A DNA stretch of 64,000 nucleotides from Cranoglanis bouderius (taxonomy: Eukaryota; Chordata; Actinopteri; Siluriformes; Cranoglanididae): NCBI GenBank assembly GCA_023630585.1, contig CM042564.1:15782242-15846241 (forward strand), read 5' to 3'. Below are positions 26,771-38,604 of the stretch, piece after piece. Numbering within the stretch: position 1 is the stretch's first letter; each line of letters opens with the position of its first letter. The translations under genes and the position numbers were made by a program. The notes under the pieces were generated by a model. That model was not told where the DNA came from and ran no database searches. It was given only the letters and a program-made list of their open reading frames with translations.

Positions 26771-27319
26771 CACACGCACAAGAGAAAAACACCTCCACTC
26801 ATCAGAGTGGACATGCAGGCGCACATACAAATGTATACATATGTAAGATACGTAGCATGCATTTTAAATGTTCAAATGACACATACACGATATGTAGCCT
26901 CAGTTTCACTTCATATTGCTCACGTCTTCTACTCACATACATGCCTGCACACACAAATACACATTGATGTGATGGTAGAGGTCAGAGCTCTCTCAGCTGG
27001 TGTTCTGCGGGTGGGATGTGTGGCTGTCAGGTCAGAGCAGAAGTGTCCGGGCTCATCTGCTCCAGCCTTATTCATGCCTTATTTATTCTAATCAGTGACA
27101 GACAGCTGAAGCAGAGCCATTAACACACTTTTATTCTAATGGATGCAGAGGAGCAGTTAGTCGGAATCCTAATGGGTGGTGTGTGTGACAGCGTGGCAAG
27201 CCGATGGGCCAGCAGGGACTCGTGTGTGTCAACTCTGTCTCACTATCAAGGCCACCATCACAAGTCATAAATGTTAATGCATTCTTCTGCAGATTGACAC
27301 ACATGAGTGCTCTTGAGTG

Positions 27320-27325
<6 letters not shown>

Positions 27326-27375
<50 letters not shown>
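27326..27375. repeat. (CA)25 microsatellite
   Basis: Preceded by GCGCG. Confidence 0.97.
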
Positions 27376-27380
<5 letters not shown>

Positions 27381-27491
27381 CAAGTTCTGTTAGATGTGAG
27401 GAAGATGGGGGTCAGAAAGCGAGGATGAGAGGAAGGGAGAGAGAGGATATAGAAGGACAGAGATGAGGAACAGTGAACAAGGAAGAACAAG

Positions 27492-27497
<6 letters not shown>

Positions 27498-27569
<72 letters not shown>

Positions 27570-27595
27570 AGGAGAGAGACAGACAGAGAGAGATA
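27498..27595. repeat. (GA)n purine tract
   Basis: GA array with AAAG and GGAG interruptions, embedded in a purine-rich stretch starting near 27410. Confidence 0.95.
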
Positions 27596-29197
27596 AGAAT
27601 GAAAGGTTACAGCTGTTGATTTGTGCTCTCTGCTGAGACACTTGGGCTGCTGCTGTCCTCAAACTTTGATCAATCGCTTCTGCCTCTGCCTGTAAATCTC
27701 CTCTACACCATGCAATCAGGGAAGAAGACGGGGCGCAATCACGACGCCCTGGAAAATACAACCTCCTCCTCCTCACACTGTCACACGTGCAACCAGTCCC
27801 CTACATGGAAAATCTACTTGACCCTACCTATAAATACAAGAATTGTTGCATTTTTGATAGTCCTATATAAATGAAAATGCACCATTACTGCAAGTGTTTA
27901 TGATTATCTTGTACTGAAGCTTTATTTTTGATTCTTATTGTACATAGCAGTGCTGCTCTCAGGCCTGATTAGACACAAGATTGAACTACTTTTCCTCTCA
28001 GTCGCTATCACACTTATGCACACACAAACGCTCTTACTTCCTCTTATGCTTCCACAAACTCACTACATGAGTGCTCTGATATTTCTCAGTTATTCTGACC
28101 CTGGGTCTTTTTCATGCACACACACCCACACACACGCACACACCCTACTTTGAGGCTTATCTGTCATGACCTCGGATTTACAGGCAATAGAAAATGATAA
28201 AGGATATGAAGGACAGGCTAAGAGGCAGTGAAGGATCACACTGCTGCTACTGAACCATGTCTCCAAGCTTCTCAGACACACACTGACATGCACATGCACA
28301 ACCATCGATCAAAAAAAAAGTCCTAAATTATAAACCTGATCTCATGAGAAATTCATAAGAATCTGAACAACCGATGGCGATGTGGTTGGATTGCATTCGA
28401 TTCATATGAATTAAGTCACAGAGAAAATAACAGAACAGCAAGAACATCCAGATGCTTACATATGATCTCATTATAAGTAGCCCATTAATTATGATAAATA
28501 TTGAAAGTATTACTGTTTAGTCTGCCTTCAATACAATACAGATTAATATCAAAACCATGCAATATACGCAATGCGGATGCAACATGCCGAAGTGTGGCAG
28601 GTTGCTGTATTTAATTTGCTCCCTGATTACCAAACAGACTGAAACATAAGAAACAGTCTAATGAGAAATTTCTAACTGAATGCCCACACAGGACACAAAC
28701 CCCATTCTAATGGGACCAAAGCATGAAATATTCTGCAACTTATGAACACTTTCTGTTTTAATAACTCTTACCCACTCCATTGTGTGGGTACATCAGTGTT
28801 CTGATGTAATGTTGATCAAAGAGCCAAAATGGCATAGTGTTCTTCTCTTCCACTATAAACATACACTATCAATTCCTATGTGATTGCGCTCTAGGAGTTC
28901 AGTGGTGAGCTCATGTGGAGTGTAAAACCAGCAGTATTACCAAAGACCCTGCTGGAAGGCCCGGGGCAGCCATTAGCCTGGAGAAAGTTAATGCTAAGCC
29001 AGCGCGGCAGTGAGCTCATGTAGATTCTGTTGCCAGAGGACCACCGCCGTCTTTAGTAATGTCTACAAATGTCTACAACTGCTGGCACAGGAACAAAACT
29101 ATGTAGAACAAGTGTTACAGTCCCAGTAAGGCTGTGGATGGGAATGCACAGTCTATCAGTTTTGCCTGTTTGAATACAGAGTTACCTATAGCACACA
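27596..29197. other. intron stretch without recognised transposon
   Basis: Positions 28880-29060 are GC-richer and complex (CCATTAGCCTGGAGAAAGTT, AGCCAGCGCGGCAGTGAGC), a weak candidate for conserved non-coding DNA. Otherwise nothing is supported. Confidence 0.45.
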
Positions 29198-29565
29198 ATA
29201 TTACTACTAATACTACCAGTAAACCAGTTGTATTATTACTACTACTGCCACTACTATTATCACTACCAACATCACTATTATTGCTATGACTACTACTATT
29301 AACACTATTACTGCTATTACTATTATTACTACCACCAGCACTACTACTGCTATTAATACTAAAATTATTACTACTACTACTACTAATACCATTATTATTA
29401 CTACTACTATTATTATTATTATTACTATTACTACTACTAGTACTATCACCACAACTACAGTACTTCTACTGCTACTATATTTATTACTACCATCAACACT
29501 ACTACTGATAATACTATTATTACTGCCACCACTACCACTACTACTATTACTACTAGTAATAACTA
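29198..29565. repeat. imperfect ACT/ATT trinucleotide tract
   Basis: About 365 bp of degenerate three-base periodicity (ACTACT, ATTATT, ACC and GCT variants). It gives open frames on both strands that encode only Thr/Ile or Val/Ile runs and are not genes. Confidence 0.9.
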
Positions 29566-30310
29566 GGGATGGGCATTTTGATCGTTTTGTCTACTCGAAG
29601 TACTTGAAGTAATTACTCGAGTACTCGTCTAGTACTCGGGAGAACTACATTGTTGTCTATGTTCATATACTGTATGTAATATGAATGTCTTTTACTTCTG
29701 CGATGCAGGTGGTTGTTTCAGTGTCTCACTTGTTCAATATTACAGGCTGTTATAATGTTGTTTGTTACAACAAAACAACAGCAAAATAAAAATACAAGCG
29801 TCATATTCACACCGGAAGCCTGTTTTACATTTCTTTTCGGGTTCGCTGGCCCTCAAAACAAGTATTTTCCAGGAATTTCTAAAGTTTATTGCTGTCGTTG
29901 TGGCAGCCAACGACAGCACAGCTTGACCCTGAGCTCATTTTTATTCTTACTAACACTCACAAAGTTTCTGTTTAAGTAATTCAGCTGCTCTCTTTAGACA
30001 GTTTTAATAAGGGTTCCTATAGAGACCGGAACAGAAAAACAGTACAACGGAAGTTAGAATCCATCATGGCGGCACTCACTGGTTTCTCAGGAAAAAGGTT
30101 GATATTGTCATAATGTGAAGACCCACTTGCCAAATCAATAAATTATTGCAGAGACAGCGTGTCTCTCTGCTTTTTCTCCGGTTACTGTAATGATAGTAGT
30201 ATGTGTGCACTGCTGTTTGCCTGGTTGACAGAAAGATGTAAAAGCAAAAGCAAAAAAATGGAGAAAAAACCTGCACGATCATCATTGTAATGATCGATCA
30301 TTGATATCTC
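29566..30310. mobile_element. probable non-autonomous DNA element, ends incomplete
   Basis: Begins TAGGGATGGGCATTTTGATC followed by TTTTGTCTACTCGAAGTAC and repeated ACTCGAGTACTCG. Near 30290 there is GATCGATCATTGATATC and ATACTCGAGTCTCG. GGGATGGGCA at an element edge is typical of several fish non-autonomous DNA transposons and retroelements. The matching right terminus is missing, apparently cut by the adjoining element at about 30330. No protein recognised. Confidence 0.4.
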
Positions 30311-30329
30311 TTGCGAATACTCGAGTCTC

Positions 30330-30710
30330 GTCCCACAGGTGCTTGATCAGATTGAGATCTGGGGAATTTGGGGGCCAGGCAACACCTTTAACTCTTTATC
30401 ATGTTCCTCAAACCATTCCTGAACAACGTGTGCAAGGGGGCAATATCCTGCTTAAAGAGGCCCCAGGAGCACCTCATAAGGTCTGTCATTTCTGAGATGA
30501 TCCAATTTAGTCATCTGACCATAATGATTTAGCCCTTGTCAAAGCCATTTTCCCCACATCCAGCACGTCGACTAAGAGAACCTACTGTTGACTTACCGTC
30601 TAATATATCCCAGACCTTGACATGTGCCATTGTTATGAGATAATCAACATTATTCACTTCATCATTGAGCAGTCATAATGTTTTGGCTCATCAGTGTGTA
30701 TACACACAAC
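30330..30710. mobile_element. truncated DNA-transposon fragment
   Basis: Seen: GATCAGATTGAGATCTGGGG, GGCCAGGCAACACCTTTAAC, CCAGACCTTGACATGTGCCA, ATGAGATAATCAACATTATT and AGTCATAATGTTTTGGCTCA, then TCAGTGTGTATA. This resembles the interior and one end (..CATAATGTTATGGCTGATCAGTGTA) of a non-autonomous Tc1-like fish element. The other terminus is absent. The right end abuts the long TA array. Confidence 0.55.
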
Positions 30711-30715
30711 ATACA

Positions 30716-30716
<1 letters not shown>

Positions 30717-30808
<92 letters not shown>
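30717..30808. repeat. (TA)46 microsatellite
   Basis: Uninterrupted TA array of 92 bp, able to extrude as a cruciform. Confidence 0.98.
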
Positions 30809-30813
<5 letters not shown>

Positions 30814-30901
30814 GAAAAAATAGAAAAAAGAACAGTTAAAAAAACACACATTTACCGTATTTTGTTGTTACTTGCTATTTATTTTCCACTTTTGATAAAT
30901 A

Positions 30902-30902
30902 A

Positions 30903-30973
<71 letters not shown>
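30902..30973. repeat. (AAT)n microsatellite
   Basis: About 23 units, 95 bp after the TA array. Confidence 0.98.
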
Positions 30974-32328
30974 GAGGAAACTAAAGATTACTGTTGTTAT
31001 ATTGTATTATATTGTGTATATTTTAGTTGCCTTCCTGAGTTCCAGTTTAGGTGCATGAAACCACTTCTCTTTTATAAAGATCATGAATCTGTTCATCTCA
31101 GAATACAGTTGTTTACATGCAGACAGTCAAATATGCAAGTGCCAAACCATAGCATGCTTGGAAAACCAGTAACGGAACTTTAAAATCTATATGTTTATAC
31201 TTAAAAGAGTTACTTAATAAAGTAGTAGTGGAGGCTTAATACTACTGTACTAATGTAATGTCCTTGCTGATTATAAAAGTACAGTAAAGACACCATTCAT
31301 CACACATGAATCATTTTTATTCTGTGTAATCAGTGCATATCGCGTAATGCTACATCTGCCTCCCTTTCCTGTGATAAACTAAATACAGTACTTTTGTTAG
31401 TATATCCTCCGACCATTCCTCAAACAGCTATCTTTTTGGCACAGTTAGAGCAGAGATTGTCATGGCTGTATATCCTGCACCCTCCATACCAAAGTGTGGG
31501 ACAGACAGGGGAGCTGTAACCTGCTGAGGATGGGTAGGGAGCTATTTCCTGCACACTTCACCCCAAACACCATCCATCAGCCTGTCCATCAGTCATGACC
31601 TTGTATCTCCAGGCATCAACGAGCTGTCTGTGTTTGGATCAAACATGACTGCCGCCCTTGTGTTGTTTCTGGGCGCGCAGAGGAGGATGGAGCCAGGAGA
31701 TCAAATGCTAGCTGAGGCATTAATCACAAGCTGCTGGCTTTCCTGTTGTTGACTTTTTGATCAGATGGGGAAACACCCATTTCTGAATTGTAAAAGAAAA
31801 AACACTGAATGTTTTGATTACCATATTTTTTGCGGATACACTTCAGTATCTTCAGTGCAGTATGTACCATGAATCCTGTGGGTATGTTTTGAGAAAGAAG
31901 AGTGTTTTGGGAGGTGATGTGAGAGAGAGCTAAGATCCTTCATTTGTCTTTGTTTAGTGCCAGACGGTCTTTGCAGCCAATCGATGAGCTTCGTACCCGG
32001 GAATCAGTTGTAGAGCTGCAGCATGCATGGTAAAGACTGGGGAGTAAGAGCGGAGCGTGAGAAATGCCCTACTAGCATACACACACATGTCTCACAGAGT
32101 TAGCTCATCAAAGCTGCCTTTTGCAGTTCTCCCAGCAGCTTGACCCAGCCCTCATTCAGGAGACAGGAAGTGGGGTGAGTTTAACTGTGTGATGGGCTGG
32201 ACTCTTCCAGACTGTTCCATAACTCTCTGCTTTCGCTCGCTTTCGTTCAGCCTCAGAGAACATGCTGTTCCGCCAGCAGCAGCTGTTTCCACAATGCAAT
32301 CCCATGTGGTGTGATAACCACTCACCAT
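30974..32328. other. intron stretch without recognised transposon
   Basis: AT-rich to 31400, then a GC-richer, repeat-free patch (31420-31770, with CTGAGGCATTAATCACAAGC) that might be conserved non-coding DNA. Not tested. Confidence 0.4.
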
Positions 32329-32375
<47 letters not shown>

Positions 32376-32388
32376 TCACTCTCTCTCG
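32329..32388. repeat. (CT)n microsatellite, interrupted
   Basis: CT array broken by CA dinucleotides near 32369 and 32378. Confidence 0.95.
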
Positions 32389-32585
32389 TTTTCTCTCCCT
32401 GTGTGTCTGTCATGAGCTCACATTCATTTATCCCTCTGTCATTTCAAACAAACTCTGACTTAAAACGATATGAAATGTTTTCCAGAGAAACCTACCAATT
32501 TAATACCTGTGTGTCAGTTTTCAAGGAGACCGCCCCGCTGCTAATGTGAAAATTAGTTATACATACTGTACATACTACTGTTCTC

Positions 32586-32592
<7 letters not shown>

Positions 32593-32662
<70 letters not shown>
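32593..32662. repeat. (CA)35 microsatellite
   Basis: Abuts GTGTGAAAATGTATTTGCCC, the degraded start of the neighbouring Tc1-like relic. Confidence 0.97.
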
Positions 32663-32665
<3 letters not shown>

Positions 32666-33832
32666 TGAAAATGTATTTGCCCCCGCCGTTAGTAATTCCT
32701 AAAGTCTATGAAACTACATTCATAATGGGGTTCAGCTGGACTAGACGCAACCAGGCCTGATTACTGCAAACCCTGTTTAATCAAATCAACACTTAAATAG
32801 AACTTTTTCAACAGCATGAAGTTGGTTAAAAGGTCTTACTCAGTAACACACTATGCCAAGATTGAATGAAATTCCAGAAACGATGAGGAAGGAGGTGATT
32901 GTAATACATCAGTCTGGGAAGGGTTACAAAGCTATTTCAAAGGCTCTGGGATTCCAAAGGACCACAGTGAGAGCCATTATCTCCATTTGGAAAAAAATTC
33001 GGCATGGTAGTGAACCTTCCTAGAAGTGGCCACCCTTCCAAAGTTCCTATAAGATCACAGCAATTACTCATCCAGCAAGTCACAAAAGAGCCAAGGACAA
33101 CATCAAAGGACCTACAGGCCTCTCTTGCAGCAATAAAGGTCACTGTTCATGACTCCACTGTCAGAAGACACTGGGCAAAAATGGCACCCATGAAAGAGTG
33201 GCGAGGTGAAAACCACTGCTAACCCAAAACACACCTTGATGATCCTCAAACCTTTTAGTAGAACGTTCTGTGGGCTGATGAGTCAAAAGCGGAACTGTTT
33301 AGAAGACAGGGGTCCTGTTACATCTGTTGTAAACCAAACACAGAATTCCACAAAAAGAACATCATACCTATGGTCAAGAATGGTGGTGGAAATGTGATGG
33401 TGTGGGGATGCTTTGCTGCTTCAGGGCCTGGGCAACTTGCAATAATTGAGGGAAACATGAATTCTGCTCTCTACCAGAAGATCCTAAAGGAGTCCGGTCA
33501 TCAGTCCGTAAGTTGAAACTCATGCAGCAAGACAATGATCTAAAGCATAGGAGTAAATCCTAGTCCTAGAAGTAAGTAAAAGACTCATCTCCAGTTATCG
33601 GAAGCATTCGGTTGCAGTTATTGCTGCTAAAGGTGGCACAACCAGATGAGAGATAGGTGTTGAATAACTTTTTTTTTTGCTTCAGTAATAAAAATAAATA
33701 AAAACTGTATTGTGTGTTTACTCAGGTTTCCTTTGCTTTATATTGTATTTCATTTGAAGGTCTAAAACTATTTATTATGAGATATACACAAAAACAGAAG
33801 AAATCAGCAAATAATTTTTCACAGCACTGTAC
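32663..33832 (+). mobile_element. degraded Tc1-like element, possibly composite
   Basis: The left edge GTGAAAATGTATTTGCCCCC matches the usual start of a fish Tc1 family. The right edge is AATAATTTTTCACAGCACTG followed by TA. A plus-strand transposase relic lies between. The right third (TTCGGTTGCAGTTATTGCTG, CTAAAGGTGGCACAACCAG) reads like the inverted 5' region of a related element, so two elements may be fused. Confidence 0.75.
32853..33560 (+). pseudogene. Tc1-like transposase relic
   Basis: Frame pieces on the plus strand: from ATG at 32853, MPRLNEIPETMRKEVIVIHQ and then GKGYKAISKALGFQ (DNA-binding helix-turn-helix); TFCGLMSQK near 33265, where active relatives have a W-S-D/E catalytic block; and NGGGNVMVWGCFAASGPG near 33375. 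The frames are interrupted by several stops and frameshifts, and the second D and the E of the triad are not identifiable. This family differs from that of the element at 12874-14470. Inactive. Confidence 0.85.
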
Positions 33833-33840
33833 ACAGAAGA

Positions 33841-35334
33841 GTTTATATCATTAACAGCGAATGAGTGAGGGAGCGTTTTCAGACCCAGCAACTCTCTTCC
33901 CTACTCTTAACACACCAGCATATGGATGGCTTGATAATTACCTCATGAGTTGGATCAGGTGTGTTGGCAGTTTCAAAACATAAATCTCTGCAGGGCAATG
34001 AAGTAGCGTTGACCAGCTCATAGTTGGGTGACAGAAACTTGGCAAGCCTAAAAGAGTGGGAAATGCAGACTTTGCTGCCAGCTACGTGTAAGCAATGCCT
34101 ATGGATGCTTTTTGATGCCATACAGACTTTCTGGCAGATTTGTTTGATAATTTTAGGCTTGTGAGTTAACGCCTAATACCCAACTAATGACGTAAAGGAA
34201 AACCCTGAACATCTTGATTATTAATGTTTATTAAAGTAATATGTAATCTTCACTGGCATACATGATTTATTGTATAATGAATTTTGGAATTGATTTTTTT
34301 TTTAGTTTAAAATTATTGCATCAACATGTTGGTCTATTTTCACTTTGGTTAATGGTTTCCCATAATGCCATTCAACTACCTGCTGATAGTAGTGCTAGTG
34401 GGATTTTTCACTTGCTTCATCTTTACCTAAAGACAGTGATGCAGCAGTGCTTTAGTCTGTCCAGCTCTCCCAACACCTCATCTGTACACCCTGCTCAAAC
34501 TGATCAAGTTCCAAAGCTTCAAATTTCATGCTAATACAACTGTCAACACCATCATGCTTATCATCTCGTAGCTCATTTCAGCTCATTTCTAACTAGCCAA
34601 GCATTGCATTCTGTAACTTTGAGTCCAACATTTGCTAGCTTCTCACAGGAATAACGAAAATACAGCACCAACCAACAAATTAGCACCAGAATTGCTAATC
34701 AATTCATAAACATTTCAATACAAGCAAACTTAATATCTTTCAGGGTGGAGTTTTCCTTTAATTGTCCTTTCTTAACTGTGGGTTAACAGTCTAAAAACAT
34801 TGCGTCCCTGCTAAAGAACCATGTACAAGGTTTCAAAAATATGGCTAGATTTTACATTAAGAGCTTCTCTGTCTCCCAGATGTGTACAGCTTTCATATGA
34901 GTGCCAACTACCCACGCTAGCTGGCTGTGTGGATTATGCTGGGAAACTGTGCCAAGAACTAGTGGGTATGCTGGGGTGTGGGTGAAACTTAGTATAGACA
35001 CCCTGAAGTGTCGGAGCCATGGGAGAGATCACGGTTGACAGGACTGCTATGAGCTGAAACTTAAATATGAGAGTGAGGGTGAAATGACATAGTGAAGATG
35101 ACAAGATGAGTCACAGTGACTCTCTCACTATCTCTCCGTCTCATATTTGAAATGTGATATTCGTGATATTGGATTCTCCTGCTAACAGTTGGATGGAAAT
35201 ATATGGCAGTCTGCTAAGTGGTGCAGCACTCCTGATTGAGTTCTAGGAAAAGGCTCAAATGATGACTCCTACACCTTTTCCTGCCTTGCCTCCCCTGTCT
35301 GTTCAGCCTATCTCTGTAGGCAACTTCCACCCCA

Positions 35335-35340
<6 letters not shown>
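33841..35340. other. intron stretch without recognised feature
   Basis: No repeat or coding signal supported. Confidence 0.5.

Positions 35341-35399
<59 letters not shown>
35341..35399. repeat. (AC)n microsatellite
   Basis: 59-bp AC array. Confidence 0.97.
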
Positions 35400-35403
<4 letters not shown>

Positions 35404-37184
35404 TCCACAACATTCTTCTTTACCCGTCGGCTCTTAGGCACCCAGCTCCCCCACACACTTCCTGAGTGCGTCCACTAAAAGCTCTTCCTTCCCCACACAA
35501 CTGCTAATGGACAGCTAATGAGATTGGCTGACAGAGGCTCGGAGATACTCCCATTCAGACTATATCACCCATAATTCAATTGGAGCTCTTCCTATTGTTT
35601 AGGAACCAGTGGTGTTAAGAGCATACCACTCCTACATATGACACCATTCCTCTTAACCTCACACATCTTCAGAGATCCTCAAGGTCCACCTTTCAGTCTG
35701 ATGATAAAAAAGCAACAGAAAGCACCCTTGACCGCGCCACAGTTCTGCAAAGATTACATTTCATTGTTATATGCCTGACTGGGTGAATTTAGTTTGTCAG
35801 AGCATAACAATAAGCCAAAGTAAATGAAGAAAAATGCCGTTCAACAGAAAAAAAACAAAGGACTCTAAAGCTCCCTCGCAAACAGCAATAAACAATGGTA
35901 GATTTGAATTACAAAACCACAAGAGAAACACGACGGCAATAGGTTTGCCGGGTTCCATTTCATATTGAATTCTGTCGCGGTGTGATTGGGGTTTCACCAT
36001 GGCATCATGGACCAAGGAAGCTGCATTATGTTATACAAACCATCAGAGAGAGGAGAGAAGAGAGAGGCCACCATTTTACACAACCAGAATGCGTCTGGTG
36101 CTTATTGCTTCCCGGACTCATTTCATTGTGTCGCAATAGATCTCCTTTATGTTTTCCTTGTCCTGTTTTCTGTTTTCTCCATTACTTCTCCCTGCTAGAC
36201 GACTACAAAAGACAAGGCATCTGTTTTCAATCACTGAGAGCCCCCTCCAAACCAAACGGCAACAACACACACCCACACAAAATGTAGCTCAAGCCCAAGA
36301 AAGGGGGCAATACCCTTCACTGGATATTTAGGGAACAGGAATTTGATGTCAACGTGTGGAGAAGGTAATCACACTGTTACCATTTGTTCTTCTTTTTTTC
36401 TCTCTCTCCTTCCAGCCTCTTTGAGGAAAGAAGAATTGAGCTGCAGCAGTGGTTGAATTGCAAAACACTGCATGGGTTTAGATTTCACCATTTACAGCTC
36501 TTAGACATGAAACACACCCAGTTTGGGAGACTCACTAGTTTGTTGGCCCGTGTACCTTGTGAGCATGGCTTGATGAGTGGTAATAAGAGCAGTCCCAGGT
36601 CCTGTGTGTTGCTGTGTCTTCTGGGTAATAGTCTTTTAACCAAAGATCAAAGGTAATTCTGACTCCAATAAGCGTTACCATGCCGCTGTTTGTCTTTGGC
36701 TGAATGTTCCAAGCCTTCTGGCAGTTTTCAAGACAGAAAAGCTTGTTTTTTTCCAAATGGATGAAGAGTCTCTGAGTGAGAGAGATCTTGGCTTAGCTCC
36801 TTCCTGTCCCTGTTACAGGGCTGAGCAATTATTAGAAGTTGTGTTTGCAGAAGTGCAAAAGGCAGCAATTAATTTGTTCAATTTAGTGACAACTACATAA
36901 TTTGTATTTAAAAAACACAGCTTTTACAGCAGATGACTGGTGCACTGCACGCTCTGTGATGGTCATGCCTGAACTCAACTGTTCCTGATGAATGCACTAT
37001 GAACTTTGACAGATCACTGAAGCCTGAGAAGGCAGTTGTAACCATGTATCTATTTGCAATTATGATGAATTACAATTCAAAATAATCTCACACAATCTGT
37101 TAAAACTGTGTAGCCCCCATGTACTGTGTATAACTGTATTATTTAGAAATCCTATATTATAACATAATTTATAGTAAAAAACCT
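35400..37184. other. intron stretch without recognised feature
   Basis: Ordinary intron DNA. A pyrimidine run precedes CAG at 36386-36417 on the plus strand, the non-transcribed sense, so it is not an rbms3 splice site. Confidence 0.5.
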
Positions 37185-37550
37185 AGATGAGGCAGCACAG
37201 TGCCACTGCAGGTAACGTTGCTGCCTCACAGCACCAAGGTCCTGAGCTCTGGTTAATGTCTGTGTGGAGATTCTGTGCATGTTCTCCATTTGTCTGTTTG
37301 AGTTTCCTCTAGGCTCTCTGGTCTCCTCCCACCTCCCAAAAACATGTCAGTAGACATGAAATTGAAATTGAGCTTAAGTGTGAATGAGTGGGTGAACATG
37401 TGTGTGCATGGTGCCCAGAAATGGACTAGCCTCCTATCCGGGGGGTAGTCCTGTCTCATGCCCAGTGTTCCTGGAATATGCTCCAGATCCAATGTGACCC
37501 TGACCATGATAAAGTAGTTACTGAAGATGAATGAATGAATGAAAAACCTA
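37185..37550 (+). mobile_element. SINE-like dispersed repeat with GAAT tail
   Basis: Starts GAGGCAGCACAGTGCCACTG. The box B-like region is eroded (AAGGTCCTGAGCTCTGG). Then come ATTCTGTGCATGTTCTCC, GTTTCCTCTAGGCTCTCTGG, CTCCTCCCACCTCCC and GTGACCCTGACCATGATAA, ending in GAATGAATGAATG. Same general structure as 20521-20815 but in the forward sense and more diverged. Confidence 0.75.
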
Positions 37551-37564
37551 GATGAATTGTCCTC

Positions 37565-38325
37565 CATATTACCACATACTGTATGCATGGATCAGACCAA
37601 TGTTTCCAAAGGGAGGTGATGCTGCAGATAACAACAGAAATATATGGTGTATTTATATAAATCAGTGTTTGTACCATAATTAATAAGTAAGATGACTAAT
37701 CAACCAGCTAAATGTTCTGTGACCTTTTTAGGTTCTGATAAGAAATGGTAGTGGCCAAATTGTACCAAAAATTGTACAAACACTCTTTTACATAACGTTT
37801 TATGTTACTTTTATACCATCGTGTTGTTATACCATAATGTTTTTATAAAACTGAAAAGAAGAAGAAAAGAAACTGCTTTTGTAAGCTTTCCTTTGTTTCT
37901 GGGCACCAAGGACTAAAAGGAGGTAGGAAGTAAAGTTCATGAGGATGCTGGATATCCAATTAGGCTTGGTCTATGGAATATACTTGAGCCAGTCATTTGA
38001 ATTTGTTTACCATAACATAACTAATTTGTATAAAATTGAGAAACTCTCTACTTAGCACTTGTCTTCATGTCGCAGTGCAATGCATTACTGTTATTGAAAA
38101 TGAATTGTTGCCAGTTATTTTAACAGTTGTTAGTGTGAATGCAGGGGAACTGTCATCTAAAGTCAGCCATTTCCGATGATGAAGCCCTGCTTGTGATGCC
38201 TGCACTGGATTTACTGAGTTTCCCCTGAATTTGCTGTTCTCTGAAAATATACGCCACCATCACACACAACTCCAAGAGGAATGTTCTGAGATTGTATTTG
38301 CCTGTGTATTTACTATTCACTATTC

Positions 38326-38328
<3 letters not shown>
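37565..38328. other. intron stretch without recognised feature
   Basis: No element seen. Confidence 0.5.

Positions 38329-38412
<84 letters not shown>
38329..38412. repeat. (GT)42 microsatellite
   Basis: Left arm of a complementary pair with the CA array at 38525. Confidence 0.98.
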
Positions 38413-38415
<3 letters not shown>

Positions 38416-38523
38416 TATGCATGTCTTAGCAGACTTGCCAATCACCCAGCAGCAGAAGTCTCTGCGACAGGTGCAGCTCTGACTCCCACTGGGTAATTCA
38501 CTTCTGGGCTTGTGGTATCAGAA

Positions 38524-38524
<1 letters not shown>

Positions 38525-38602
<78 letters not shown>
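38525..38602. repeat. (AC)39 microsatellite
   Basis: Right arm of the complementary pair; 112 bp separate the two arrays. Confidence 0.98.

Positions 38603-38604
<2 letters not shown>

Noticed and set aside
29213..29612. Frames encoding Thr/Ile/Val/Leu-rich proteins resembling membrane segments
   Set aside because: Artefact of the degenerate ACT/ATT trinucleotide tract.
36380..36420. Pyrimidine tract followed by CAG resembling a splice acceptor
   Set aside because: It lies on the plus strand, antisense to rbms3, and no coding sequence follows.
37253..37677. Minus-strand frames of 111 and 73 codons
   Set aside because: Antisense translation of a SINE-like repeat.
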